From Thalassolituus sp006212115 (GTDB lineage Bacteria > Pseudomonadota > Gammaproteobacteria > Pseudomonadales > Oceanobacteraceae): 64,000 bases of DNA. Position 1 is the first letter of the stretch. Every line of letters starts with the position of its first letter. Below the pieces are notes generated by a model that was given only the letters and a program-made list of their open reading frames with translations, was not told the origin of the DNA and ran no database searches. The position numbers were made by a program, and so were the translations under genes. Shown one piece after another: positions 18,745 through 27,557 of this stretch. The DNA lies in the NCBI RefSeq assembly GCF_040372045.1, contig NZ_BAABWH010000001.1. One strand, 5' to 3'.

Positions 18745-19752
18745 ATGTTTACCGGCGACCTTCCCTTCCAGGCTGTTCATGACTCAGGCGAGATGCCATA
18801 CATTGCGTTGGCGCCGATGGAAGGCCTTATGGACGGGACATTTCGTGAGTTACTGACAGCGGTAGGAGGAATCGATCACTGCGTCACCGAGTTTATACGG
18901 GTCACACAGCAGGTCTTTCCAGAGAAGGTGTTCTATCGTCTGTGTCCCGAACTGCATAACGGTGGACGCACGCTAGCGGGCACTCCTGTACATGTTCAAC
19001 TGCTGGGCAGTGATCCAGAGTTCATGGCTGCCAATGCCGCCAAAGCCGCGAGCCTTGGGGCCTTAGCAATCGACATGAATTTTGGCTGTCCTGCGAAAAC
19101 AGTGAATCGGAGTCAAGGCGGTGCAGTGTTGCTTCAGTACCCGGATCTGCTTCACCGCATCGCCACAGAAGTCCGCAAAGCCGTTCCGGCACATATTCCT
19201 GTCAGCGCCAAAATGCGGCTGGGTTTTAAAGACAAAAAACTGGCACTGGAAAACGCAGCTGCATTGGCGGATGGCGGCATTCAATGGCTAACCGTCCACG
19301 CCAGAACCAAAACAGAGGGGTATCGCCCGCCTGCATACTGGAGCTGGATCGCCGAAATCAAGAAAGTCGTTGATATCCCTGTGCTCGCCAACGGTGAAAT
19401 CTGGACACCAGAGCAGGCAATTCAATGCCAACAAGAGAGCCATTCAGATTTACTGATGATTGGCCGGGGACTGGTGGCTACGCCTGATCTTGGGCACATC
19501 ATCAAAAAACCCGACTACCAACCGATGAGCTGGCTACAGCACCTGAACCTGCTAGAGAAACTATCCGAATCTTTGCAGGACCTCACCGATAAGCAACTCA
19601 CGGACCGATTAAAGCAGTGGCTGCATTACTTCTCGATGCACTCGCCGATCATCAAGGAAGTTTTCGATCAGGTAAAAAGAGAAAAAGACCGCGCGACATT
19701 CTTCAGCGCTCTGGATCGAGCAAAGGTCAGCCTATCTGCAGAACATACCTGA
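18745..19752 (+). CDS. dusC: tRNA-dihydrouridine(16) synthase
   Basis: 335 aa. FMN-binding Dus barrel with APMEGLMDGTFR near the start, the catalytic cysteine in MNFGCPAK, the HARTK motif and the nucleotide-binding MIGRGL. The early EG in place of the DusA/DusB pattern, and the overall length, point to DusC, which reduces U16 in tRNA. It is alone on the plus strand, divergent from oadG. A TATACT element at 18703 could be its -10 box, but no -35 box was clear. Confidence 0.88.
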   Translation: MFTGDLPFQAVHDSGEMPYIALAPMEGLMDGTFRELLTAVGGIDHCVTEFIRVTQQVFPEKVFYRLCPELHNGGRTLAGTPVHVQLLGSDPEFMAANAAKAASLGALAIDMNFGCPAKTVNRSQGGAVLLQYPDLLHRIATEVRKAVPAHIPVSAKMRLGFKDKKLALENAAALADGGIQWLTVHARTKTEGYRPPAYWSWIAEIKKVVDIPVLANGEIWTPEQAIQCQQESHSDLLMIGRGLVATPDLGHIIKKPDYQPMSWLQHLNLLEKLSESLQDLTDKQLTDRLKQWLHYFSMHSPIIKEVFDQVKREKDRATFFSALDRAKVSLSAEHT

Positions 19753-19771
19753 TAAATAATTCCTATCAGGT
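19747..19771 (+). terminator. Weak hairpin at the end of dusC
   Basis: ACCTGATA (overlapping the dusC stop) and TATCAGGT are perfect 8-bp arms around a 9-base loop. There is no proper T run, so termination is uncertain. Confidence 0.35.
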
Positions 19772-19787
19772 GAATCATTTCATTCAA

Positions 19788-19808
19788 ATATGAGAATCAC
19801 TCTCATAT
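19788..19808 (+). promoter_or_regulatory. Fur box upstream of the DUF2061 gene
   Basis: ATATGAGA-ATCAC-TCTCATAT is a near-perfect palindrome. Written as 7-1-7 it is TGAGAAT-C-ACTCTCA, one base off a symmetrical Fur site. It lies 50 bases before the start of a small membrane protein gene, where it would cover the promoter and repress it when iron is plentiful. Confidence 0.75.
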
Positions 19809-19858
19809 CGATAACATTACCTCATCAAATCGACGCCATATGACAGAGGTAACACCCG

Positions 19859-20080
19859 ATGACGAAAACAATCAGCTTTGCCGTAATGCACTTCGCTATC
19901 GCCTTCAGCGTCGCTTACCTCCTGAGCGGCAGTTTTGTGATTGGCGGCGCCATCGCGATCGTTGAGCCAGCAGTCAACACCGTCGGTTACTACTTCCATG
20001 AAAAACTGTGGAATCGCCAAAACCAGAATCGAGGCCAGAGTCAAAATCAGGATGAGATAACCGTCGGCGTAGCGGCCTAA
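19859..20080 (+). CDS. DUF2061-family small membrane protein
   Basis: 73 aa with GAGGTAA before the ATG. Two hydrophobic segments (residues 7-22 and 25-42) are followed by FHEKLWNR and a hydrophilic Gln/Asn-rich tail. SGSFVIGGAIAIVEPAVNTVGYYFHE-like sequence, with its glycine-rich turn and the HEKLWNR end, fits DUF2061, a family with no known biochemical role. The strong Fur site upstream suggests it is made in iron shortage. Confidence 0.7.
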   Translation: MTKTISFAVMHFAIAFSVAYLLSGSFVIGGAIAIVEPAVNTVGYYFHEKLWNRQNQNRGQSQNQDEITVGVAA

Positions 20081-20085
20081 AAGAG

Positions 20086-20104
20086 AGCCTGTTTCGGGCA
20101 GGCT
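20086..20104 (-). terminator. cmoB operon terminator
   Basis: AGCCTG and CAGGCT form a 6-bp stem. Read leftward it is followed by CTCTTTT. It lies 80 bases beyond the cmoB stop. Confidence 0.5.
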
Positions 20105-20120
20105 AAAACACCGCCCAACT

Positions 20121-20181
20121 CTGAATAACTCATACGGCCCGCTAAACCAGCAGCTATCTGTTATTCAGAAGCGGGCTTTTT
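20121..20181 (+). terminator. Terminator with a competing hairpin, convergent gap
   Basis: GCCCGCT (20137-20143) pairs with AGCGGGC (20170-20176) followed by TTTTT, giving a plus-strand terminator. A second perfect pair, CTGAATAAC (20121-20129) with GTTATTCAG (20160-20168), crosses it, so the two stems are alternatives or form a pseudoknot. Confidence 0.45.
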
Positions 20182-20183
20182 CG

Positions 20184-21188
20184 CTAAGGCGATTCTGCCA
20201 GCACCACTACGCGCAAAGGCGCGGGATATCCTTCGGCGGTTTTATTGTTGTCTTGCGGATCAAGAAAATCAGGCAGCGAGTTGAAGCGCATCCAGTCGGT
20301 ACTGCGTTGCTCATCCAAAGAGGTCTGATTCAGATCAACGACGCGAGCGTTGCGTAAGCCAGCCCGACGGCACCACAACAACAAGGTCTCAACAGAAGGC
20401 AAAAACCAGACGTTACGCATCATGGCGTAGCGATCTTCGGGCATCAGTACCTCGCCCAACGCCCCTTCGATCACAAGAGTTTCAAGCACCAACTGCCCAC
20501 CCGGGCGCAGGGTATCCCGCAACTCCTGAAGATGATCAATCGGTGACTTACGGTGATACAGTACGCCCATCGAAAAGGTGGTATCAAAAGCGCGTAAACG
20601 GGCAGGCACATCCTCCATACGCAGTGGCAGAAGATCAATATTCAGCTTGCCAAGTGTCCTTTCTGCGTAGCGTTTGTACGCCTGAAACTGCATCAGAAAC
20701 AAACGTGACGGATCAATACCCACCACTCGTCCAGCACCTTCACCCAGCATGCGCCACATGTGGTAGCCCGAGCCACACCCCACGTCGAGTATGTTGCGCC
20801 CAGTTAACGGAGCTAGGTGCGGTGCGACCCGATCCCACTTCCAATCAGAACGCCACTCGGTATTCACGTGGGTATCAAAAAACTGAAACGGACCTTTGCG
20901 CCAGGGCATCAAACCGCGAAGCCCAGCTTCGATCGCCGATGAATCATTCTCTGTCAGTCCCGCTTTGGAAATACGAAGATTATGCGCCGTGAGATCACAC
21001 TGATCGGGGGTGATCTCTGGCAGAGAACTCAGGGCCGTTAACCAACGTGCCTGATCACCATGCTCTTTGTCGTGCAAAAATAATTGCAGCTGCTCGGGCA
21101 GTACCTTCCCCCAAGGCGCGAACCTTCCTTCTTGTAAGAAAGCATGCACATCATCAAACCAGGGGAGCAAGGATTCGTCAGTCGTCAT
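20184..21188 (-). CDS. cmoB: tRNA U34 carboxymethyltransferase
   Basis: 334 aa. SAM-binding fold with ILDVGCGSGYHMWRM and the CmoB signatures GPFQFFDTHVNTEWRSDWKW and FSMGVLYHRKSPIDH. It uses carboxy-SAM, the product of CmoA encoded two bases upstream, to turn 5-hydroxyuridine at tRNA position 34 into cmo5U, which widens codon reading. Last gene of a tightly packed operon rpe-gph-rmuC-cmoA-cmoB. Confidence 0.95.
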   Translation of the reverse strand: MTTDESLLPWFDDVHAFLQEGRFAPWGKVLPEQLQLFLHDKEHGDQARWLTALSSLPEITPDQCDLTAHNLRISKAGLTENDSSAIEAGLRGLMPWRKGPFQFFDTHVNTEWRSDWKWDRVAPHLAPLTGRNILDVGCGSGYHMWRMLGEGAGRVVGIDPSRLFLMQFQAYKRYAERTLGKLNIDLLPLRMEDVPARLRAFDTTFSMGVLYHRKSPIDHLQELRDTLRPGGQLVLETLVIEGALGEVLMPEDRYAMMRNVWFLPSVETLLLWCRRAGLRNARVVDLNQTSLDEQRSTDWMRFNSLPDFLDPQDNNKTAEGYPAPLRVVVLAESP

Positions 21189-21190
21189 AG

Positions 21191-21916
21191 TTATTTGATC
21201 GCGAGATAAGACACAAAATTAAAGCACTGATACCAACGGATCACGTTGGAAAAACCGGCATCCAGCAAGCGTTGACGATGAACGTCTTCGGTTTCAGGAA
21301 TCAGAACATTTTCAATGGCACTGCGCTTTTGAGCGATTTCAAGATCGGAATACCCGTTGGCTCGTTTGAAATCGTGATGCAGTGTGTCCTGAATCGACTG
21401 TTCATCCTCAGAAAACGCGATTTTTTCCGACAAAATCAGCGCCCCACCCTGACAGGTAGCCGCCGCGATATTGGATAGCAGAGCCAAGCGCTGCTCCGGC
21501 GCAATAAACTGCAACACAAAATTCAGTGCCGTGACCGAGGCATTTTCAATCGGATATTCGCAAATATCGGCGCAGACCAAATCCACGGCTGGGCCCTCAT
21601 CATCCAATGCCAGATAATGACCAGCACGCTCGAGCATGGACTCTGAGTTATCAATGCCGATGATCCGACAGCCTTCCGCCGTCAGGGCGTGACGCATCGC
21701 TAACGTCACCGCGCCCAGTGAGCAGCCGAGATCATAAATATTGGTATGAGGTTTCGCGTAACGCGCGGCGATAATGCCCGACATGGCGACCGTCTCTGCG
21801 TAGCCGGGAACAGACCGCTTAATCATATCCGGGAACACTCGGGCCACGGCGGTGTTGAATTCAAAGTCAGCCACGCGATCATGTGCCTCGGTATAAATAT
21901 CGTCGCGCTCGCTCAT
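21191..21916 (-). CDS. cmoA: Carboxy-SAM synthase
   Basis: 241 aa. Methyltransferase-like fold (YDLGCSLGAVTLAMR, IGIDNSESMLERA) with the CmoA-specific N-terminal segment VFPDMIKRSVPGY. It makes carboxy-S-adenosyl-methionine from SAM and prephenate. The start overlaps the rmuC stop by four bases. Confidence 0.95.
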   Translation of the reverse strand: MSERDDIYTEAHDRVADFEFNTAVARVFPDMIKRSVPGYAETVAMSGIIAARYAKPHTNIYDLGCSLGAVTLAMRHALTAEGCRIIGIDNSESMLERAGHYLALDDEGPAVDLVCADICEYPIENASVTALNFVLQFIAPEQRLALLSNIAAATCQGGALILSEKIAFSEDEQSIQDTLHHDFKRANGYSDLEIAQKRSAIENVLIPETEDVHRQRLLDAGFSNVIRWYQCFNFVSYLAIK

Positions 21917-23535
21917 GATGGGGTCTCGCTGGAGGCTTTCGGTTCTGACACTGGCTCAGATCCAGACAACAGCTCAAACTCTGCTTGCTGCTCTGATGTA
22001 TGTTTTGACGCCCGTGTTTGTGCCTGCGCTTGCGCTTCGTACAGGTCGTGCTCAGCGTTGGCTTCTTCCACCAGCGCCTTGGCCATTTCTTTCTTGGCCC
22101 GCACGCCGAGTTTTCGGAACTGATCGGCCTGATTAATCAGGTTGCCGCGACCGCCTTTGAGCGCTTTCCAGGTGTCATCGTAGGTACCCTGCACGGTATT
22201 AATCTGACGCCCCATGGTTTCCATGCGCTCAACCACGATGGCCAGCTTGTCGTAGATTTTACCGGCTTGGTCGGCGAGTTTTTCGGTGCTTTTGTTGCGA
22301 CGTTCGATCGCCCAGATACTGGCGACGGTACGCAGTGTCGCCAGCAAGGTCGTGGGTGTGACGACCACAATACGACGCTCAAAGGCTTCGTTAAACAAGT
22401 TATCGTCGTGTTCAAACGCGACCATAAACGCAGGTTCCACCGGCATAAATAAGAAAACAAAATCCGGCGAATTTAATCCATCCAGCTGCTGATAGGCCTT
22501 CTCGCTGAGGCTACGAATATGCTGGCGAATGGCCTCAACATGGCGACGAGCACACTGCTGTCGTTCTGCATCGCTGTCCGCATTCACCATGTCGGTGTAG
22601 GCATTCAGTGAGACTTTTGAGTCGACCACAATGTGTTTATCATCGGGCAAATTAATGATCACATCCGGGCGGTACCGTTTGCCATCGTCATTATTTAACG
22701 ACTGCTCACGGATAAATTCTTCGCCTTCGCGCAGGCCGGACTTTTCCAGTACCGTCTGCAGGACCATTTCACCCCAGTTACCCTGAGTTTTCTTCTCACC
22801 GCGTAATGCCGTCGTTAACGCGTGTGCTTCGGCACTCATTTGCTGATTCAACTTGTGCAGCTCCCCAATCTGGGCCTGCAACGAAGCCCGATCTTTGGCA
22901 TCCGCCACGTACACGTCTTCGACTTTCTTTTTCAGTCCATCCAATTGCTCTCGGAATGGGTTCAGCAAGGTATTGATTCCCTGCTGACTCTGCTCACTGA
23001 ACTGTTTGGTTTTCTGCTCAAAAATCTTTTGCGATAAGTGTTCAAATTCTTTCAGCAATTGCTCGCGGGATTCCTGAATCACTGCCAATTTTTCATCGGC
23101 GTTACGCTGCTCCTGCTGGCGTGCTTCCTGCTCAGTGGCAAGTCGTGCCTGAACCTCATTCAGGTTTTGCTGCAGCTGCAATACCCTGTTCTCGGTATCC
23201 GTCAGGCGTTGCGCCAATGCCTGCTCCTGACGTTGTAATGCTCCCAACTTTTCCTGCTCTCGCGCCAATGCCAACGCAGCGTCTTTCTCTTGAGCACGAC
23301 TCTGATATAACTGAGACTTTTCATCTTCAAAGTCCACCAGCAAAGACTCTTTTTCTTCTTTTAATCGATTAAGCTGCTCCAGCAACCTGTCCTGCTCCAC
23401 CGCATTATTTACAACTTGCTGGGAGGCCCTGCGATCTCTGGCCAGCCAGCCAAGAGAAACCGATAGCAGGACAACAACAACGAAAGATAAAATGAGTGCG
23501 TAAGACGGCATCCCGGACAGGACAGAATCAATCAT
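21913..23535 (-). CDS. rmuC: DNA recombination protein RmuC
   Basis: 540 aa. One N-terminal membrane helix (residues 12-30) anchors a long coiled coil (about 40-230), followed by the conserved nuclease-like RmuC domain (GNWGEMVLQTVLEKSGL, KHIVVDSKVSLNAY, FMPVEPAF). RmuC limits inversions at short inverted repeats in E. coli. The acidic C-terminal tail is poorly conserved. Part of the rpe-gph-rmuC-cmoAB operon. Confidence 0.92.
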   Translation of the reverse strand: MIDSVLSGMPSYALILSFVVVVLLSVSLGWLARDRRASQQVVNNAVEQDRLLEQLNRLKEEKESLLVDFEDEKSQLYQSRAQEKDAALALAREQEKLGALQRQEQALAQRLTDTENRVLQLQQNLNEVQARLATEQEARQQEQRNADEKLAVIQESREQLLKEFEHLSQKIFEQKTKQFSEQSQQGINTLLNPFREQLDGLKKKVEDVYVADAKDRASLQAQIGELHKLNQQMSAEAHALTTALRGEKKTQGNWGEMVLQTVLEKSGLREGEEFIREQSLNNDDGKRYRPDVIINLPDDKHIVVDSKVSLNAYTDMVNADSDAERQQCARRHVEAIRQHIRSLSEKAYQQLDGLNSPDFVFLFMPVEPAFMVAFEHDDNLFNEAFERRIVVVTPTTLLATLRTVASIWAIERRNKSTEKLADQAGKIYDKLAIVVERMETMGRQINTVQGTYDDTWKALKGGRGNLINQADQFRKLGVRAKKEMAKALVEEANAEHDLYEAQAQAQTRASKHTSEQQAEFELLSGSEPVSEPKASSETPS

Positions 23536-23542
23536 GCAAGCA

Positions 23543-24229
23543 TTACCCTAACAATTGGTTTAATGAATCAATCACCAGATCGGGGGCACTGCCACGGATA
23601 TCTTCCCCGTGGTTGTAGCCATACGTCACGGCAACACTTGCGACACCAGCGGATTTCGCAGCCTGAATATCGGCACGCGAGTCACCCACCATCAGAGTGT
23701 TCTCAACACTGATACCCAGTTCCTTGCACGCATGCAGTACAGGTACCGGCGACGGTTTTCTTTCGGAGAGATCATCTCCGCAGAGCAAAAATTCGAAGTG
23801 CGAATCCCACCCCAACGACGTGATCAAGGGCTCAGTAAATTGACGCGGCTTATTGGTTATCAGGACTTTTTTCCCTGTCGCCTGCAGGAATTCATCAACG
23901 CCGGGAAAAGCCCCTGTAGCCTGATGAAGACAGCGCATATAAGCCGAATCAAAATACTGACGGGCATTAGTCACCTGCGCCTGCATCAATGTTTTTGCAG
24001 CGTCCTCGTCACCATCTGCGAGCGCACGTCGCACCAGCATATCGGCGCCATCACCAACCCAGCGCGCCACCCGTTCGGGACCCGCCAGAGACATGCCGAG
24101 AATACCCAACATGCTATCCACCGCCTTCGCGAGGTCAGGCACGCTATCAATCAAGGTGCCATCCAGATCGAGCAATAACAGCTCCGGCTGATTATGACCA
24201 GTCAACGCACAGACGGTGGAATTAAACAT
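23543..24229 (-). CDS. gph: Phosphoglycolate phosphatase
   Basis: 228 aa HAD hydrolase. Motif I is LLLDLDGTLIDS, motif II is ITNKP and motif III/IV is MVGDSRADIQAAK. It removes phosphate from 2-phosphoglycolate, a product of DNA repair. It follows rpe by two bases, the arrangement also seen in enterobacteria (rpe-gph). Confidence 0.92.
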   Translation of the reverse strand: MFNSTVCALTGHNQPELLLLDLDGTLIDSVPDLAKAVDSMLGILGMSLAGPERVARWVGDGADMLVRRALADGDEDAAKTLMQAQVTNARQYFDSAYMRCLHQATGAFPGVDEFLQATGKKVLITNKPRQFTEPLITSLGWDSHFEFLLCGDDLSERKPSPVPVLHACKELGISVENTLMVGDSRADIQAAKSAGVASVAVTYGYNHGEDIRGSAPDLVIDSLNQLLG

Positions 24230-24231
24230 AA

Positions 24232-24906
24232 TCAGCTACCGACCTTAGCGATTTCAGCACGCATATTTTCGATGACTGTTTTATAGTCAGGCGCATTAAA
24301 AATCGCCGAACCGGCAACAAACATATCCGCACCCGCCGCGTAAATTTCACCAATATTATCGACCTTCACACCACCATCGATCTCCAGGCGAATGTCGTAA
24401 CCGGACTCGTCGATCTTCTTACGTGCCTCACGCAGTTTGTCCAGGGTCGCAGGAATAAAAGACTGCCCACCAAAACCGGGGTTTACTGACATCAAAAGCA
24501 CAACATCGAGTTTATCCATCACATAATCCATGTAATGCAATGGCGTTGCAGGGTTGAAAACCAATCCGGCTTTGCACCCTGCCGCTTTGATCAGTTGCAG
24601 GCTGCGATCAATGTGATCCGAAGCTTCAGGATGAAAGGTAATGTAGGTCGCTCCGGCCTCGGCGAAGTCACCAATCATCCGATCCACCGGGCTGACCATC
24701 AGGTGCACGTCGATCGGCGCAGTGACGCCGTGATTGCGCAATGCTTTACAAACCATAGGGCCAATAGTGAGATTGGGGACGTAATGGTTGTCCATGACAT
24801 CAAAATGCACAACGTCAGCTCCCGCTGCGAGTACGTTATCCACTTCTTCACCCAGACGGGCAAAGTCGGCTGACAGAATCGAGGGTGCGATTAAGCATTC
24901 CTTCAT
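24232..24906 (-). CDS. rpe: Ribulose-phosphate 3-epimerase
   Basis: 224 aa TIM barrel. It starts IAPSILSADFARLGEE and has the metal and catalytic motifs VHFDVMDNHYVPN, DVHLMV, MSVNPGFGGQ and EIDGGV. It interconverts ribulose-5-phosphate and xylulose-5-phosphate in the pentose phosphate pathway. First gene of the operon, divergent from the DUF3530 gene with a 128-bp gap that must hold both promoters. Confidence 0.96.
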   Translation of the reverse strand: MKECLIAPSILSADFARLGEEVDNVLAAGADVVHFDVMDNHYVPNLTIGPMVCKALRNHGVTAPIDVHLMVSPVDRMIGDFAEAGATYITFHPEASDHIDRSLQLIKAAGCKAGLVFNPATPLHYMDYVMDKLDVVLLMSVNPGFGGQSFIPATLDKLREARKKIDESGYDIRLEIDGGVKVDNIGEIYAAGADMFVAGSAIFNAPDYKTVIENMRAEIAKVGS

Positions 24907-25034
24907 TGTTTGGCTTCCACGGCTGTAAATTCAGCCGCTATTGTACGTGCTCCCCTGCGCCTGTGCCACGCATCATCCGGAATGCTTTTTGCTGTAGATT
25001 TGTACCGTTAACAATACGTGATTTTTCTGACGCT

Positions 25035-26132
25035 ATGACATCCTTGCCCTCTGTCCTGTTCGTCCTATCGCTGATAAGTGTGCTCCCCTTCACATACGTG
25101 CATGCCGAGGACGATCCATCAGCCCCCGGCAGCACCGAAACCTCGGATGATGCAGAACAAACCGAGACTCCGGCTCCCGTGACTCCCATGCGCGCAACGC
25201 CCTATCCTGCTTCCGAGCGCCATCAGAGCCTGATTGAGCACATGACTCTGTTTCAAAGGGCAGAGGAAGTCATCACACTTATCGCGGACGGCAACGGTGC
25301 GGCTGATTCGTTTTACGGCTTATTCCTGCGGGAGCGCAGTGGTAATCCGCAAGGAGGCGCTCTGATACTGCACGATCTCGGTCAGCATGCTCACTGGCCA
25401 GAACTGGTAGCCCCCTTGAGAGAAGGATTAACCGAGTCGGGCTGGACCACACTGGCCATAGAACTGCCTAGCCCACCGGTGGATCGTCTGCCCGTCAGAC
25501 AACCACAACAAGAAGTACCGTCAAGCGCAGAGACCGAAGATAACGATCAGGCTGACGCTCCGCAAAGCCCATCAGAGGAATCGCAAGAAGAACCATCAAA
25601 CGCCCCTCTGGACGATCGGGAAGAACAGGAAACCAATGAGGTAGCAGGCACGACAGAAGAAACCACGGGTCCGTCGGTGGAAGAACAACGTCAAATGTAC
25701 ACCGGCAGCATGACAGCACGTATCAACTCGGGCCTCAGTTATCTGGCAAGCCGCGGGCAACTTAATAATGTCATTATCGCCCATGGTGACGCTGCCGTGT
25801 GGGCTGCTGGTATTGTGCAAACGCGCCAACGCGAGACAGAGAATGCCAATGGCATGGTGCTGATCATGGTAGATGCACGCGAGCACCCTCTCAGCCCGCT
25901 GAGGTTAAATCAGATACTCGACACACTCGAAATCCCTGTACTGGATATTCTTACCGCCGACGCACGCTCTACCGAATGGCAGGACCAGCAACGGCTGGGA
26001 GCAATGAAGCGTAAACATCGCTCTGGGTATCAACAAATACGCCTGTCGAGTGCATCAGCCGATAGCGTCACTGTGCTTCGCCGGATTCGCGGCTGGCTGA
26101 AAACCAACGCTGCTGGAACGGAACTGCCCTGA
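25035..26132 (+). CDS. Exported DUF3530-family protein
   Basis: 365 aa from the ATG at 25035, which is directly followed by a signal peptide (residues 1-24, ending VHA); the frame is open further upstream but that part overlaps rpe. After an acidic, Thr-rich segment comes an alpha/beta-hydrolase-like core: GGALILHDLGQHAHWPEL, GWTTLAIELP and late IPVLDILTADARS. A second low-complexity Glu/Ser insertion occupies residues 165-220. The usual GxSxG is replaced by IIAHGDAA, as in other DUF3530 members, so hydrolase activity is doubtful. Confidence 0.7.
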   Translation: MTSLPSVLFVLSLISVLPFTYVHAEDDPSAPGSTETSDDAEQTETPAPVTPMRATPYPASERHQSLIEHMTLFQRAEEVITLIADGNGAADSFYGLFLRERSGNPQGGALILHDLGQHAHWPELVAPLREGLTESGWTTLAIELPSPPVDRLPVRQPQQEVPSSAETEDNDQADAPQSPSEESQEEPSNAPLDDREEQETNEVAGTTEETTGPSVEEQRQMYTGSMTARINSGLSYLASRGQLNNVIIAHGDAAVWAAGIVQTRQRETENANGMVLIMVDAREHPLSPLRLNQILDTLEIPVLDILTADARSTEWQDQQRLGAMKRKHRSGYQQIRLSSASADSVTVLRRIRGWLKTNAAGTELP

Positions 26133-26189
26133 CATTCGCCAAATCTCTTCTAAACTCTGTGCAACGATGAAAACTTTTGGAGAGCAACC

Positions 26190-26798
26190 GTGGCCGTTCC
26201 GATATTTATAACCGCCGCCAGTGTCTCAGCTGAGCTGCATCAGGCAATGACAGAAGCGCGCGGTCTCGCACTGACGGCAAAGAATGCACGAGCCGTCGCA
26301 GTGCGTGCGGGCAGTAAAACGGTGGGGTTCCGAGCCATTACCGATTTTATCGAAGAATTGGCCAGCGCCATCATTGCGCAATCCCGGGTGATTAATCACC
26401 ACGCAGAAAAGCTGTCCAATCAGGCAGTGGTGGCCTGGCAGGCAGAAAATGCCATCACGTTCTTCCGGGAGGTAGAACGTGAGAAGCCTGAACATCTGGC
26501 ATCTATTCAGCCCAGAATCCGTGAATGTGACCAGAATCTCGCCAGTCTCGACCACGAACTGCAGATAGGCCTGCGTGATCTGATTGGCCAGATTGATGAA
26601 AGTAATAAACATATACGCACTGCAAATCTGATTGCGACTTCCAGCCATGTCGAGGCGGCCACCGCCGGAGATTTCCGGGAACAGCTGGAAGTGATCGCCG
26701 ACAACATCCGCAAGACCGCTGACCGCATTGCCAGCCACCTGCATCGCGCCAACAGCCTTCTTAGCCAGAATCACAGGGAACGAAAAATCGCATGTTAG
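26190..26798 (+). CDS. Chemotaxis-transducer-like helical protein
   Basis: 202 aa with a GTG start behind GGAGAG. It is predicted almost wholly helical. The first 60 residues (AMTEARGLALTAKNARAVAVRAG and FIEELASAI) resemble the signalling hairpin of methyl-accepting chemotaxis proteins, but there is no membrane segment, sensor domain or full CheA-binding tip. It overlaps by seven bases with a diiron-type MBL protein gene. In some bacteria chemotaxis transducers pair with such ODP proteins to sense oxygen. Function here is an inference. Confidence 0.55.
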   Translation: MAVPIFITAASVSAELHQAMTEARGLALTAKNARAVAVRAGSKTVGFRAITDFIEELASAIIAQSRVINHHAEKLSNQAVVAWQAENAITFFREVEREKPEHLASIQPRIRECDQNLASLDHELQIGLRDLIGQIDESNKHIRTANLIATSSHVEAATAGDFREQLEVIADNIRKTADRIASHLHRANSLLSQNHRERKIAC

Positions 26799-27529
26799 CC
26801 ACAGTACTCTACGAAGACGGTGATCACCGCTGGATCATGTTTACCCGCGACCCGGGTAAACCCGATGCCATAAACAACACTAACCACTATCTGGTACAGA
26901 GCGGGACTGAAGCGATTCTCCTTGATCCTGGCAGTATCGAGATGTTTGCCCCAATGCTGTCGTCTGTCCTTAAGTACGTTCCGGCCGACAACATCACCCG
27001 CATATTTGCCTCCCGTCAGAGCCCGGATATTTCCTCTTCACTGGGACTTTGGGATCAGGCATTACCGAATGCATCCTTGTTTGCGCCCTCGCTATGGGAA
27101 GGTTTCCTGAAGCACTTTGGGATGACCAACATTCATTACAAGCCCATCCCAGATGAAGGGATGACGATGACTCTGGGCCACACGCAGCTTCAGTTTATTC
27201 CGGCTCACTACCTGCCCTCGCCGGCTAACTTCCATGTTTGGGATGCTAAGGCCGGTATTCTGATGAGCGGCGATGTCGGTACTGCGCCAGAGGAGCCTGG
27301 CTCTTCGCACTGGGTGGACAGTCTCGACCGACACATACCCAAAATGAAAAAGTACCATCAGCGTTGGATGCCATCTGATGCAGCCCGCCAGGACTGGATT
27401 CGCCGGGCCAAAGCCATGGATGCCAAGATTCTTGCACCTCAGCATGGACGTCTGTTTAAAGGTCCGCAGGTGAACGAATTCCTTAACTGGTTTGAGCAAC
27501 TTCCTGTCGGGGTGGCGGTTCACAGCTAA
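26792..27529 (+). CDS. ODP-like metallo-beta-lactamase-fold protein with damaged metal site
   Basis: 245 aa. NHYLVQSGTEAILLDPGS and ILMSGDVGTA place it in the flavodiiron/ODP branch of the MBL fold. The first metal motif, normally H-x-[E/D]-x-D, reads R75-Q-S-P-D79, so the first two ligands are missing. H139 (PAHYL), D161 (SGDVG) and H218 (PQHGRL) remain. A diiron centre may be partial or absent. It overlaps the chemotaxis-like gene, so the two are translated together and may form a sensor pair. Confidence 0.65.
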   Translation: MLATVLYEDGDHRWIMFTRDPGKPDAINNTNHYLVQSGTEAILLDPGSIEMFAPMLSSVLKYVPADNITRIFASRQSPDISSSLGLWDQALPNASLFAPSLWEGFLKHFGMTNIHYKPIPDEGMTMTLGHTQLQFIPAHYLPSPANFHVWDAKAGILMSGDVGTAPEEPGSSHWVDSLDRHIPKMKKYHQRWMPSDAARQDWIRRAKAMDAKILAPQHGRLFKGPQVNEFLNWFEQLPVGVAVHS

Positions 27530-27557
27530 TAGATCAGAACTCAGGCCAGAGCACCGC

